In this document: positions 1-10,130 of the stretch, in pieces | How positions within the stretch are numbered: the stretch's first letter is position 1 | How the letters are laid out: each line of letters opens with the position of its first letter | Assembly (NCBI GenBank): GCA_947471745.1 | Contig: CANJKZ010001023.1 | Location: forward strand, 1,315,001-1,379,000 | Source: Closterium sp. Naga37s-1 | Taxonomy: Eukaryota > Streptophyta > Zygnematophyceae > Desmidiales > Closteriaceae | Length of the DNA stretch: 64,000 bases | Reading direction: 5' to 3' | Notes under the pieces: generated by a model | Databases searched by the model: none | Seen by the model: only the letters and a program-made list of their open reading frames with translations | Told to the model about the DNA's origin: nothing | Position numbers and translations under genes: made by a program

Positions 1-26
1 TGCCCGTAGTTCAGGTAGAAGGGGGA

Positions 27-1237
27 CTACTCCGTCGTCGCTGACGTGGCATTGTTGTACGCGAACTCGATCAGCGGCAGCTGCTGCTCCCAAGTCGTGG
101 GGTCGTCGCACGTGGCACGAATCAACTGCTCCATCGTCTGATTCGTCCGCTCCGTTTGACCGTCGGTCTCGGGGTGGTACGATGAACTAAACTGTAGCCT
201 AGTCCCGAACTGCTCCCAGAGATTTTTCCAGAACTTGCTGGTAAACTTCGTGTCCCTGTCGCTGATAATCGCTGCTGGTATCCCGTGCAGGCGAACAACG
301 GCTGCGATGAACAGACGAGCGGTCTCCTCGGCTGAGATCGACTTTTTGCATGCAGCGAAGTGTGCCATCTTCGTCAACCTGTCAACGACGACCATCACCG
401 CGTCGTTACCCCCAGGGTTCGAAGGTAACCCTGTGACGAAGTCCATGGTAACCTGCTGCCAGGCGCGCTCGGGCGGTGGTATCGGCTGCAATTGACCCGC
501 CTTCCGCTTCCTCGAGCTTTTCATCACCTGACACGTGGGGCACGAGCCCACGTGCTGCTGCACGTCGGTCAACAGCTCCGGCCAGTAGTAATACCGCTGC
601 AGTTGCTGTCGCGTTTTTTCTACCCCAAAATGTCCCGAGGTAATTCCGTCGTGTGCCTCCTGCAGTAGCAGCTCCCTCAGTAGTGAGTACGCGGGTACCC
701 AGATGCGGTTGGTGCCTGTTTTTACGTAATAAACCCCTTTAGCTTCTGCCAGTTGCTGTGAATTTCCGGTCGTGAAAAATGGGTCGGTGCGGTATTCGTG
801 GGTGAATAGGCCTGTCAAAAGTGGGTTGGTCTGGGCGAGTAGGATGGCGTGGAGTTGGGCGGTAGGGCGGGTGAGTGCGTCGGCGATGTTGGATGCGCCT
901 TTCTTGTACGTAACCGTGTAGTGGAAGTTGGACTCGAGGTAGTCCAACCAGCGAATCTGTCGTGGATTGAGATTCGGTTGGGCGCGTAAGTACTGTAGTG
1001 ATCGGTGGTATGTCCGTACTGTCACGTCGGTGCCAGTCAGGTAACACCGCCAAACTTTGAATGCGTGCACGATCGCCAGCATTTCGCGGTCGTGTATCGG
1101 GTAGTTGCGTTCGGGCGGGTGCAGCTTGCGGGACTCGTACGCGATTGGCTGGAGGCCGTTCCCGAAATCCTGCAACAGTACTGCTCCCACAGCGATGTCA
1201 CTTGCGTCAGTAACGAGCTCGAACGGACGGTGTGGAT
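27..1237 (-). pseudogene. G1a RNase H and integrase fragment
   Basis: The reading frame encodes the Gypsy RNase H region, a zinc-binding H2C2 integrase N-terminus (HFGVEKT ... CPTCQVMK) and the integrase core with D (MDFVTGLP), D (SDRDTKF) and E (TDGQTERTNQ). It is broken: the RNase H motif that reads TDHKS in G1b is TYHRS here, losing a catalytic aspartate, and a TAG at 27-29 stops the frame inside the integrase where G1b has a glutamine codon. The upstream end is cut by Copia A1 at 1238, so the ORF start there has no biological meaning. Chromodomain and 3' LTR would lie left of the window. Confidence 0.9.
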
Positions 1238-1362
1238 TGTCAAACTCATATTATATAGCTTGTCTAGGCTATAGTGGGGTAGACACTATGGGGTACAGTT
1301 TCCTAGGGTTTCCTACTTGTACCCAACCTTGTGCTAGTTCATTCATTCCTCATTTCTTCACA
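1238..1362 (+). repeat. 5' LTR of Copia A1 (125 bp)
   Basis: This matches 8394-8518 base for base as far as I can compare by eye. It begins TG and ends CA. At 125 bp it is very short for a 7.3-kb Copia element. The promoter must lie here or in the GC-rich leader. Confidence 0.95.
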
Positions 1363-1380
1363 TGGTATAGAGCAGGTTCC
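1363..1380 (+). promoter_or_regulatory. Primer-binding site of Copia A1
   Basis: TGGTATAGAGCAGGTT directly follows the LTR. It matches the usual initiator-methionine tRNA site TGGTATCAGAGC except for one missing base; A2 has TGGTATCGAGC at the same place. Confidence 0.8.
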
Positions 1381-1479
1381 CTAGTGGGAACGCTTCCTTG
1401 GGCCCACCACTGAAACCTTTTTTTTCTGACCGGAGCGACAGTCGCTCCTGCCCGAGGCGCGCCTTGTGGGCCGCCCTTC

Positions 1480-2405
1480 TGTCGAGCTCTCTTAGAGGCC
1501 CCTCTCACGGCCCCTCGCGCCACCCTTTGCGGCCCCGTCGCCGCCCCTAGCGGCCCCGTCGCCGCTCTTCCAGGCCCCTCGCGGCCCCTAGCGGCCCCGT
1601 TGCCACCCCTACGCGGCCCCGTCGCCGCCCCTAGCGGCCCTGTCGCCGCCCCTAGTGGCCCCGTTACCGCCTCCCTCCCTACGCGGCCCCGTTGCCGCCC
1701 CTACGCGGCCCCGTCGCCGCCCCTAGTGGCCCCGTCGCCGCCCCTACGCGGCCCCGTCGCCGCCCCTAGCATCCCCGTAGCCGCTCCCCTCCCTACGCGG
1801 CCCCATCGCCGCCCCTACGCGGCCTCGTCGCCGCCCCTACGCGGCCCCGTCGCCGCCCCTAGCGGCCCCGTTGCCGCCCCTAGCGGCCCCGTCGCCGCTC
1901 CCCTCCCTACGCGGCCCCGTCGCCGCCCCTACGCGGCCCCGTCGCCGCCCCTACGCGGCCCCGTCACCGCCCCTAGCGGCCCCGTCGCCGCTCCCCTCCC
2001 TACGCGGCCCCGTCGCCGCCCCTACGCGGCCCCGTCGCCGCCCCTAGCGGCCCCGTCGCCGCCCCTACGCGGCCCCGTCGCCGCCCCTAACGGCCCCGTC
2101 GCCTCCTCCCTCCCTACGCGGCCCTGTCGCCGCCCCTACGTGGCCCCGTCGCCGCCCCTAGCGGCCCCGTCGGCGCCTCCCTCCCTACGCGGCCCCGTCG
2201 CCGCCCCTACGCGGCCTCGTAGCCGCCCCTACGCGGCCCCGTCGCCGCCCCTAGCGGCCCCGTCGCCGCCTCCCTCCCTACGCGGCCCCGTCGCCGCCCC
2301 TACGCGGCCTCGTAGCCGCCCCTACACACCCCGTCGCCACCCCTAGCGGCCCCGTCGCCGCTCCCCGCCCCTAGCGGCCCCGTCGCCGCCCCTACCCGGC
2401 CCCGT
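1480..2405 (+). repeat. GC-rich tandem repeat in Copia A1 leader
   Basis: Imperfect units of about 15-21 bp built on ggccccgtcgccgcccct fill the leader. The A2 leader (about 40020-40520) holds a related but different array built on ggccccttacggcccct, so the array evolves quickly within the family. Long open frames across it are by-products of GC-rich repetition, not genes. Confidence 0.85.
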
Positions 2406-2465
2406 CGCCGCCCCTAGCGAGCAGCCGAGCCGCCGAGCCGCCCAGCAGCTGAGCTGCCGAGTCGC

Positions 2466-2860
2466 CCAGCAGCCGAGCCGCCCCTGGAGCAGCCGCCACT
2501 GCAGCAGCCGCCCCTGGAGCAGCCGCCACTGCAGCAGCCGCCCCCGGAGCAGCCGCCACTGCAGCAGCCGCCCCCGGAGCAGCCGCCACTGCAGCAGCCG
2601 CCCCCGGAGCAGCCGCCACTGCAGCAGCCGCCCCCGGAGCAGCCGCCACTGCAGCAGCCGCCCCCGGAGCAGCCGCCACTGCAGCAGCCGCCCCTGGAGC
2701 AGCCGCCACTGCAGCAGCCGCCCCTGGAGCAGCCGCCACTGCAGCAGTCGCCCCCGGAGCAGCCGCCACTGCAGCAGCCGCCCCCGGAGCAGCCGCCACT
2801 GCAGCAGCCGCCCTTGGAGCAGCCGCCCCTGCAGCAGCCGCCCCTACAACTGCCGCCCCT
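2466..2860 (+). repeat. 30-bp tandem repeat in Copia A1
   Basis: About 12 copies of a 30-bp unit (gagcagccgccactgcagca plus ten more bases) stand in tandem just upstream of the Gag-derived ORF. A2 has no such array; it has Gly-codon repeats in the matching part of Gag. The array probably replaced deleted Gag sequence. Confidence 0.85.
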
Positions 2861-3044
2861 GGAGCAGCCACCCCTGCAGCTGCCGCGGAGCTCTCGCTCT
2901 ACAGTGGTAGCGGCCTCGCCGTTGCCGCCGTCGTACGCCTGCCCTTCTCGCCACTGGTGAGCACTGCCCTGCCCGTCCTGCTGTTACTGCTGCTCTTACT
3001 GCTGCTGCTCTTTCTACTGCTACTGCTGCTCCTGGCGTGGCCAG

Positions 3045-5831
3045 ATGCAGCTCCAGCGTCGCCCGCGTGAGTCCCTCACCCCCCAACAGCTTCGTGCGTG
3101 GTACGCTAGTTGGGGTTGTCGGGGTGGCCGTAGTGGGAGTCGTCCTGGAGTGAGAAGTTCCACAGCTGCTTGTAGTGGCCAGGTGCAGCCGCAACGTCGC
3201 CCGCGTGAGTCCCTCACCCCCCAACAGCTTCGTGAGTGGTACGCTAGTTGGGGTTGTCGGGGTAGCCGTAGTGGGAGTCGTCCTGGAGTGAGTAGTTCGG
3301 CAGCTGCTTGTAGTGGCCAGGTGCAGCTTCAGCGTCGTCCGCGAGCGGTCCTTTCGCCCCAGCAGCTTCGTGAGTGGTACGCTCAGCGTGACGGGTCACG
3401 GGGTACTGCTCGCTGTCCGTACGTCATTCGCACTGGTGCTCGCACTGGTCAGCCTTGCGGGACGTTTGGTCACGCAGAGTCCCACTGCTTCGCCCGTCTG
3501 AGCGACGCCTGGCGTACGGAGTTTGGCGACGCGGCTGAGCTCCCCGACTGGGTGGAGCTGCTTCGGCTGAGGGTAGATATCTATACTCTTGACTATGATG
3601 CTATCCTCACTGCCATGTATGCATTGCCTACTAGTGATGAGGGTGACTGTTACCTGTGTGTTCCGCCTGACCCGGGCATTAAGGCTGTTGCTCTAGGTGC
3701 TGGTGAGGCTGCTGCTCTATGTGCTGGTGCGTCTGCTGCCCCAGGTGCTGGTGAGTCTGCTCTCTCAGGTACCACGTCGTCTCAAGCCTTACACACCTTC
3801 ACTCTTGACTCGGGTGCTTCCCGCTCCTTCTTTCGAGACCGCACCACGCTTACGCCGCTCAGTCGGCCGGTTGCGGTCTCCCTGGCGGACCCCTCTGGGG
3901 GTCCTGTCCTTGCTCGCTTCTCCACTGTCTTACCCTGTCCGGCGGCCCCCTCTGGCACCCTGTCAGGTCTCTACCTCCCCTCGTTCTCTACGAACTTGGT
4001 GAGTGGTGCTGATCTACAGGATCGGGGGGTTGACCAGTTCACTCCTGCGAGTCAGTGGGTGACCCACTGTACGTGTGCGCGGACGGGCCGACACTTGGCC
4101 ACGTTTACCCGTCGGCCGGGGTCGAGCCTGTACACACTGACTACTGAGTCTCCTCCGGTTGCTGAGTCTGGTCAGGTAGCTGCGTCGAGTCAGGTGTTTG
4201 CTGCAGCGTCCAGGTCTAGTCCTGAGTCTGCTCCCTGCTCGTGTCGTCTCCTGTCTCACCAGACTCTCCTTTGGCACCACCGCCTTGGTCACCCCTCCCT
4301 GCCTCGTCTCCGAGGCATGGCCTTCCGTGTCCTTGTCTCTGGTCTCCCCCGGTCTCTCCCTCCCCTACCTCCGGGGCCTGCCCCTACCTGCGTCCCCTGC
4401 GTCGAGGGGCGACAGCGCGCCGCCCCTCACTCCTCCGAGTTTCCTCCGACAGAGGCTCCGCTGCAGACTCTTCACATGGACGTGTGGGGCCCCGCCCGCG
4501 TCCGTGGCCAGGGTCACGAGCGTTACTTCCTGTTGGTGGTTGACGACTACTCGCGTTACACCACGGTCTTCCCCTTGCGCAGCAAGGGTGACGTCACTGA
4601 GGTGTTGATCGACTGGATCCGCGCAGCTCGTCTCCAGCTCAGAGAGAGTTTCGGCTCGGACTTTCCTGTTCTGCGTCTGCACTCTGACAGAGGCGGGGAG
4701 TTTTCCTCTGCCCGTCTGGGAGCCTTCTGTCGTGCACAAGGCATCCGCCAGACCTTCACGCTTCCGGCCTCTCCACAGCAAAATGGGATTGCTGAGCGCC
4801 GCATTGGCATGGTCATGGACGTCGCTCGTACGTCCATGATCCATGCGGCTGCCCCCCATTTTCTGTCGCCGTTTGCGGTTCAGTACGCAGCGCATCAGCT
4901 CAACCTTCAGCCCCGGGTCTCCTTGCCAGAGACCTCCCCCACCTTGCGGTGGACGGGGAAGGTTGGCGATGCGTCTGCGTTTCGGGTCTGGGGATCTCGG
5001 GCGTTTGTCCGCGACTTGTCTGCGGACAAGCTGTCCCCCCGTGCTGTTCCCTGCGTCTTCCTTGGCTTCCCCCCTGACGCGCCTGGTTGGCAGTTTTACC
5101 ACCCCACCTCGCGCCGTGTTCTGTCCTCCCATGACGTCACCTTCGACGAGTCGGTGCCTTACTACCGTCTCTTCCCCTACCGCACTGCGCCCCTCCCCCC
5201 GCCGCCGCTCTTCCTTGCGCCAGGTCCTCCCCCGGTAGACCCCCTCCCCCCTCAGGGTCCTGCCCCGTCAGGTGTGTCCCAGGTAGACGCAGTCGAGCCT
5301 GTCGAGGTAGCTGTTGACTCTGGTGCTGCTAGAGGTGCTGAGCCCGCGGGTGCCGGGTCTGGAGGTGCTGAGCCTGTGGGTGCGGAGCCTGGGGGTGCTG
5401 AGTCTTGGGGTGCTGAGCCTGGGGGTGCTGAGTCTCGGGGTGCTGAGCCTGGGGGTGCTGAGCCTGGGGGTGCGGAGCCTGGGGGTGCTGGGTCTGCTCG
5501 TGTGGCCTCTGGCGGTGCTTCGTCGAGGCGGGAGCCACTCTCTCCACAGGAGCTGCGCGAGTGGTTTGCCCGGCGCTGGAGCCGTGCTGCTGGAGCTGGA
5601 GGTACTACTGTTGCTGCTGGTCCCGGTGGTAGGCGGTGCTGGAGCTGCTGGGACTGGGGGTGCTGCTGGGGCTGCTGGAGTTGGTCCTGCTGGAGGTACT
5701 ACTGGAGCTGCTGGCGGTACTGGAGCTACCGGTCCTACTGGGGTTGGTGCTGCTGGATCTGCTGGAGCTGCTGGAGCTGGAGCTGCTGGGGGTGTTGGCG
5801 CTGGTGGTTCTGCTGGCGCTGGTGCGTCTGA
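3045..5831 (+). CDS. Copia A1 Gag C-terminus, protease and integrase
   Basis: Domains in order are: a 46-residue segment (TPQQLREWYASWGC) repeated in tandem at residues 1-93 with a partial third copy; a spaced zinc knuckle of form C-x13-C-x4-H-x4-C near residue 125; protease motif DSGASRSFF near 255; integrase zinc site H..H..CVPC at about 408-455; and integrase core D near 478 (DVWGPAR), D near 546 (HSDRGGEF) and E near 582 (NGIAERR). After about residue 862 the frame shifts and the Trp/Cys-rich tail is spurious. The Gag N-terminus of A2 is missing, so the chosen start is only the first ATG of the frame. Coding is meaningful to about 5630. Confidence 0.85.
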   Translation: MQLQRRPRESLTPQQLRAWYASWGCRGGRSGSRPGVRSSTAACSGQVQPQRRPRESLTPQQLREWYASWGCRGSRSGSRPGVSSSAAACSGQVQLQRRPRAVLSPQQLREWYAQRDGSRGTARCPYVIRTGARTGQPCGTFGHAESHCFARLSDAWRTEFGDAAELPDWVELLRLRVDIYTLDYDAILTAMYALPTSDEGDCYLCVPPDPGIKAVALGAGEAAALCAGASAAPGAGESALSGTTSSQALHTFTLDSGASRSFFRDRTTLTPLSRPVAVSLADPSGGPVLARFSTVLPCPAAPSGTLSGLYLPSFSTNLVSGADLQDRGVDQFTPASQWVTHCTCARTGRHLATFTRRPGSSLYTLTTESPPVAESGQVAASSQVFAAASRSSPESAPCSCRLLSHQTLLWHHRLGHPSLPRLRGMAFRVLVSGLPRSLPPLPPGPAPTCVPCVEGRQRAAPHSSEFPPTEAPLQTLHMDVWGPARVRGQGHERYFLLVVDDYSRYTTVFPLRSKGDVTEVLIDWIRAARLQLRESFGSDFPVLRLHSDRGGEFSSARLGAFCRAQGIRQTFTLPASPQQNGIAERRIGMVMDVARTSMIHAAAPHFLSPFAVQYAAHQLNLQPRVSLPETSPTLRWTGKVGDASAFRVWGSRAFVRDLSADKLSPRAVPCVFLGFPPDAPGWQFYHPTSRRVLSSHDVTFDESVPYYRLFPYRTAPLPPPPLFLAPGPPPVDPLPPQGPAPSGVSQVDAVEPVEVAVDSGAARGAEPAGAGSGGAEPVGAEPGGAESWGAEPGGAESRGAEPGGAEPGGAEPGGAGSARVASGGASSRREPLSPQELREWFARRWSRAAGAGGTTVAAGPGGRRCWSCWDWGCCWGCWSWSCWRYYWSCWRYWSYRSYWGWCCWICWSCWSWSCWGCWRWWFCWRWCV

Positions 5832-8196
5832 GGGTGCTGGAGTTGGCGCTGTTGGAGCTGGAGGTGCTACTGGCGCTGGTGCTGCCGCTGGGAGTACTGG
5901 TGCTGTCCCTGCTGGGTCTGGAGGCGCTGCGCGGCCGCGACCGTACTTCGTTCCGCTCCTTGAGCAGGTTCTTGGTCTCCCGCCCTCTACTGGTCCTGCT
6001 CCTCCCTTAGAGTGTCCACAGCCTGTCCAGTCGCAGTCACAGTTACAGCCCGCCTCCCCCCTACCTGCTCCTTCTCCCTACACTGGTCCTACTGGAGGTC
6101 TTGCTGAGCGTCGTGAGCCTGCGTCTCGTCCTGCGTCGCCTGTTCGTGCTGCTCGCACTAGTGGTCGTGCTCCGCGTCCGCGTCCTCCTGCGGTCCCAGG
6201 CACACACCAGATGGCACTGCGTCCTTCCACTGCTCCTCTGCGTGTCCCGTTGCCGTCTCCTCCAGAGTCCTCTCTTCCTGTTCTTGCTGACCCGGAGTCT
6301 GACTCTCTTCGTGCTGCCAGTCCTACTGTCACGCGTCTCCTGGCTACTGTTGTCACTGACCCTTCCTTTGAGTCCACTGCTGCGTCTGCCCTAGTTGCTG
6401 AGCTTGTCGACTTTGCTGCTCGCTGTCGTCTCGACTACTCTGCTAGTCTTGTTGCTGAGTCTGAGTCTGTCTGTCCTCCGTCCATCGGGGGTGAGTGTGC
6501 TCTTAGCACGGACGTCCTTGAGGACAGGCAGGAGGAGTTCCAGTGTTTTGCTGCTGCTTTGCCTCATCTCGTGTCCACGCTGATTGCCCCTGAGGGAGAC
6601 CCGGATGCACCAGACATCCCGACTCCTCGATCGTACGCTGAGGCGATCGAGGGTCCCTACTCCTCTCAGTGGCAGTCAGCCATGGACGCAGAGATGGCTT
6701 CCTGGAAGTCCACAGGCACCTACGTCGACGAGGTTCCCCCACCTGGGGCGAACATCGTCAGTGGCATGTGGATTTTCAGGGTGAAGCGGCCGCCGGGTTC
6801 TCCGCCTGTCTTCAAGGCGCGTTACGTGGCTCGAGGCTTCAGTCAGCGGCAGGGAGTTGACTACTTTCAGACCTTCTCTCCCACCCCGAAGATGACCACT
6901 CTTCGGGTGCTGCTGCACATAGCCGCTCAGCGCGACTACGAGCTTCACTCTCTTGACTTCAGCACAGCTTTCTTGCAGGGCAGCCTGCACGAGGAGATCT
7001 GGCTGCGCCGCCCACCTGGCTTCACTGGGTCGTTTCCTCCTGGTACCCAGTGGAGCCTCCGGCGGCCAGTCTACGGTCTCCGCCGGGCGCCCCGTGAGTG
7101 GCACGACACACTGAGGACTACACTTGCGGCTCTTGGGTTTGCTCCTTCTACAGCCGACCCGTCGCTGTTTCTGCGCACCGACACCTCTTTGCCGCCGTTC
7201 TACATCCTCGTGTACGTCGACGACTTGGTCTTTGCCACTGCTGACACTGCTGGACTCGCCCACGTGAAGTCCGAGCTGCAGAAGAGACACACGTGCACAG
7301 ACCTGGGTGAACTGCGCAGCTACCTTGGCTTGCAGATCACCCGGGACAGAGCACAGCGCACCATTACCCTGACTCAGTCACACATGGTGCAGCAGGTCCT
7401 TCAGCGCTTCGACTTCACGTACTCCTCGCCTCAGGCCACTCCTCTGTCTACTCGCCACTCGCTCTCAGCTCTGCCTTCGGATGAGTCCGTAGAGCCGAGT
7501 GGCCCGTACCCAGAGCTTGTTGGCTGCCTCATGTACCTGATGACGTGCACACGACCTGACCTTGCATACCCTCTTAGCATCTTGGCACGCTATGTTGCTC
7601 CTGGGAGACACCGACCAGAGCACATGGCTGCAGCGAAGAGGGTGTTGCGCTACTTGTGCAGTACGTCGGGCATGGGGCTAGTGCTTGGAGGGCGATGTCC
7701 AGTGGTCCTCACAGGTCACGCAGACGCTTCTTGGGCTGACGACCAGGCTACGCAGCGGTCGTCACAGGGTTACACCTTCAGCCTTGGCTCCGGCTCTGTT
7801 TCGTGGCGGTCTACCCGCTCGTCTTCTGTTCTCGGCTCCAGCTGTGAGGCTGAGATCTACGCGGGGGCCATGGCTGCACAGGAGCTACGCTGGCTCACCT
7901 ACCTGCTGACTGACCTAGGAGAGCCGCCTCGTTCTCCTCCAGTTCTGTACGTAGACAACAAGGCCATGCTGGCCTTGTGTCGGGAGCACAGACTGGAGCA
8001 CAGAACGAAGCACATTGCTCTTCGCTACTTCCTTGCTCGTGAGCTGCAGCAGCGTGGTCAGCTGCACCTTGCTTACGTGGCCTCTGAGGCCAACACTGCT
8101 GATATCTTTACCAAGGCACTTCCGCCTTGTGATCATCAGCGCTTCTGTACGATGCTAGGTCTTGTGCCTACTTGGCCTCACTTGCTCACTTCTTGA
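5632..8196 (+). CDS. Copia A1 reverse transcriptase and RNase H
   Basis: This frame is open from 5314 but becomes collinear with the uninterrupted A2 polyprotein only after the extra A at 5631. It begins with a low-complexity Gly/Ala linker, then the Copia RT (start near 6670, WQSAMDAEMASWK), catalytic YVDD near 7213, and RNase H (GHADASWADD near 7713, SSCEAEIYA, YVDNKAM), ending at TGA 8194-8196. No frame break is visible within RT or RNase H. In a complete family member this would be part of a single Gag-Pol. Copy A3 shows the same frame break. Confidence 0.85.
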   Translation, partial: GGAGAAGTGGAAGAAGVGPAGGTTGAAGGTGATGPTGVGAAGSAGAAGAGAAGGVGAGGSAGAGASEGAGVGAVGAGGATGAGAAAGSTGAVPAGSGGAARPRPYFVPLLEQVLGLPPSTGPAPPLECPQPVQSQSQLQPASPLPAPSPYTGPTGGLAERREPASRPASPVRAARTSGRAPRPRPPAVPGTHQMALRPSTAPLRVPLPSPPESSLPVLADPESDSLRAASPTVTRLLATVVTDPSFESTAASALVAELVDFAARCRLDYSASLVAESESVCPPSIGGECALSTDVLEDRQEEFQCFAAALPHLVSTLIAPEGDPDAPDIPTPRSYAEAIEGPYSSQWQSAMDAEMASWKSTGTYVDEVPPPGANIVSGMWIFRVKRPPGSPPVFKARYVARGFSQRQGVDYFQTFSPTPKMTTLRVLLHIAAQRDYELHSLDFSTAFLQGSLHEEIWLRRPPGFTGSFPPGTQWSLRRPVYGLRRAPREWHDTLRTTLAALGFAPSTADPSLFLRTDTSLPPFYILVYVDDLVFATADTAGLAHVKSELQKRHTCTDLGELRSYLGLQITRDRAQRTITLTQSHMVQQVLQRFDFTYSSPQATPLSTRHSLSALPSDESVEPSGPYPELVGCLMYLMTCTRPDLAYPLSILARYVAPGRHRPEHMAAAKRVLRYLCSTSGMGLVLGGRCPVVLTGHADASWADDQATQRSSQGYTFSLGSGSVSWRSTRSSSVLGSSCEAEIYAGAMAAQELRWLTYLLTDLGEPPRSPPVLYVDNKAMLALCREHRLEHRTKHIALRYFLARELQQRGQLHLAYVASEANTADIFTKALPPCDHQRFCTMLGLVPTWPHLLTS

Positions 8197-8393
8197 CCTT
8201 GCTTGTACTGTGATCTTTCTATACCTGCACTTGCTTGTTTACCTTTATATATGATCTTGCATGTGAACTGGCCTTCTGGCCTTGCTCTTGTGCTCGGATT
8301 GTGTGGTGACGTTGTGATCCACCCTGAGCTTGCTTTGCTTTGCTTGACTGGTCTTGTGACCTCTTGTTCTCCCCCACTTTGCCTATGGGGGTG

Positions 8394-8518
8394 TGTCAAA
8401 CTCATATTATATAGCTTGTCTAGGCTATAGTGGGGTAGACACTATGGGGTACAGTTTCCTAGGGTTTCCTACTTGTACCCAACCTTGTGCTAGTTCATTC
8501 ATTCCTCATTTCTTCACA
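8394..8518 (+). repeat. 3' LTR of Copia A1 (125 bp)
   Basis: Identical by eye to the 5' LTR. The preceding purine-rich stretch ctatgggggtg is the likely second-strand primer. It is followed by the target duplication tggat at 8519-8523. Confidence 0.95.
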
Positions 8519-9250
8519 TGGATCGGCGATGTGAAGCACGGGCGGTGAGCACAAAATATTTTTGAGGGCCGAGAAGGCAGCTTGCTCTTTCTCCCCCCAC
8601 GTGTACTCAACCCCCGTCCTCAGCAGGTCGGTCAACAGGGCAGTCAGCTTCGCCATGTCGGGGACGAACCGGCGCACGTAGTTGACGAACCCCAAAAAAC
8701 TCTGCAACTCGGTCAAGTTGGTCGGCGCGTGCCATGCTTGAATCGTCGCAATTTTTTTCGGGTCTATTTCCACTACTGCAGCTGAAATAACGTGTCCCAA
8801 AAACTCCAGGCGGTACTGTAAAAACTCACACTTTGACGCTTTTGTCAGTAGGCGGTTCTCACTCAGTATTTTAAAAACTGCTTCGATGTCCTGTAAGTGC
8901 TGTGCTCTGTCAGGGCTGTTAAATCAGTATGTCGTCCAGGTATACTATGACGCACTTATCTAAGAGCGGGCCGAAAGCTTCGTTCATGGTCATTTGAAAA
9001 GTGGCGGGGGCGTTGGTCAGTCCGAAGGGCATGACGGTGTATTCGAAAGATCCGTAACGTGTGCGAAATGCGGTCTTAGGGCAGTCGGGCGGGTTGACGC
9101 GAATCTGGTGGTAACCTCCTCGGAGATCGATTTTCGAGAAAACCCGGGCTGTGCGCAGTTGGTCGATCAGTTCGTCAGCTCGCGGGATGGGGTAACGGGA
9201 TTTGATGGTAACCCTGTTCAGTGCTCTGTAGTCTATGCACATGCGAAATC
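8519..9250 (-). pseudogene. G1a reverse transcriptase fragment
   Basis: Several short frames together encode a Gypsy [17 protein letters not shown] near 9242, the palm motif YLDD near 8930, and the connection segment ([30 protein letters not shown]) at about 8790-8600. A stop follows YLDDILI and the frame changes between 8800 and 8919, so no full RT can be made. The left end is cut by Copia A1. The segment supplies the RT motif region that G1b has lost through its fusion with G2. Confidence 0.88.
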
Positions 9251-10090
9251 ATTCGGTGTGAACAGTATCGGTGCTGCGAAAGGCGACGAACTAGGGCGAA
9301 TGAACTCCTTCTCGAGCAGGTAATCGAGCTGCTTCCTCAGTTCGTCCAGTTCGGGCTGGGTCAGTCGGAACTGTCGCTGTACTGTTGGCTGTGCCCCCGG
9401 TTCTAACTTTATCCTGTGGTCGTGCGGTCGCTGAGGTGGCAGTCCCGTCGGTAAATCGTCCAGGAAAATGTCGCTGTACTGCTTCAACAGTGCTGCCAGG
9501 TCACTCGGTACGTCGGCCAGCAGTTTCTGTAAATCCCCTCCTTTGTCTGCTGCCTCGGCTTCCCGAATGTCGACTGCGTACACGTCAGCTCCTGCCGCTA
9601 CGGCGCGTTTCATCGTGATCGCGTTGACACGCACTGACGAAGACTCAGGCGAGCCCCAGCGAGGTAGGGCGATCTTGTTACCGTTCACTCGCACGGTGCA
9701 GTCACCTGTCGTCCAGTCGATTCGCGGATTGTGTCGTCGCAGCCAATCACGCCCGAGTAAAATATCGGTTTCGTCGAGGGTCGTTGCGAGCATTTCCTGG
9801 CTAAACGTGAAGTTAACCCCACATCGAATCCGAACCCGGTCTACGCGTTCCCGTATTGCCAGCGGCGTGCCGTCTACCAGTCTTGCGTCGATCTCAGGTA
9901 AACATCTGTCCAGTGGCAGTCGCAGTTTTCGTGCTGTAGCAGTGTTGATGAGGCTGTGGCTAGCTCCCCCGTCTACGAAGATTTTAACTAAGTCCGTCCC
10001 GATTTTCCCAATAAGCAGTATGGGGCTGTCTACCGTAGTCTCCTCCTTATTCGGCCGAGTGTGGTCGATTGCATGAACCGGCACAATCAC
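9233..10090 (-). pseudogene. G1a protease and start of RT
   Basis: The frame encodes a retropepsin-like domain followed by the linker to RT (LLKQYSDIFLDDLPTGLPPQRPHDHRI, shown here in part). The protease active-site triad reads DGG (VDGGASHSL) instead of the usual DSG or DTG, and G1b has the same DGG, so this is a family trait rather than decay of one copy. The frame breaks near 9233 at the RT junction. It is downstream of Gag as in other Gypsy elements. Confidence 0.85.
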
Positions 10091-10130
10091 TCGGTGAGGG
10101 TTGGTTGGGTCGGGCGAGCGGCGTGACCTG

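Larger units (their letters stand above)
1238..8518 (+). mobile_element. Copia LTR retrotransposon A1, complete ends, TSD tggat
   Basis: The element has 125-bp LTRs that look identical, starting TGTCAAAC and ending TTCTTCACA, flanked by the 5-bp duplication tggat (1233-1237 and 8519-8523). Removing it restores the G1a RNase H sequence. A primer-binding site follows the 5' LTR and a purine tract (ctatgggggtg) precedes the 3' LTR. Compared with A2, the normal Gag N-terminus is absent and the leader is filled with GC-rich tandem repeats. Pol is split by a one-base shift near 5631. Matching LTRs indicate recent insertion, but this copy probably needs helper Gag. Confidence 0.95.

Noticed and set aside
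1600..2346. 248-residue Pro/Ala-rich ORF in the Copia A1 leader
   Set aside because: GC-rich tandem repeat with no counterpart in A2 Gag; not a protein domain.
2392..2871. 159-residue Ala-rich ORF on the minus strand
   Set aside because: It is a translation of the 30-bp repeat antisense to Copia A1.
4365..5132. Long minus-strand ORFs opposite integrase in A1, A2 and A3
   Set aside because: They mirror the conserved integrase codons; they lack motifs of their own.
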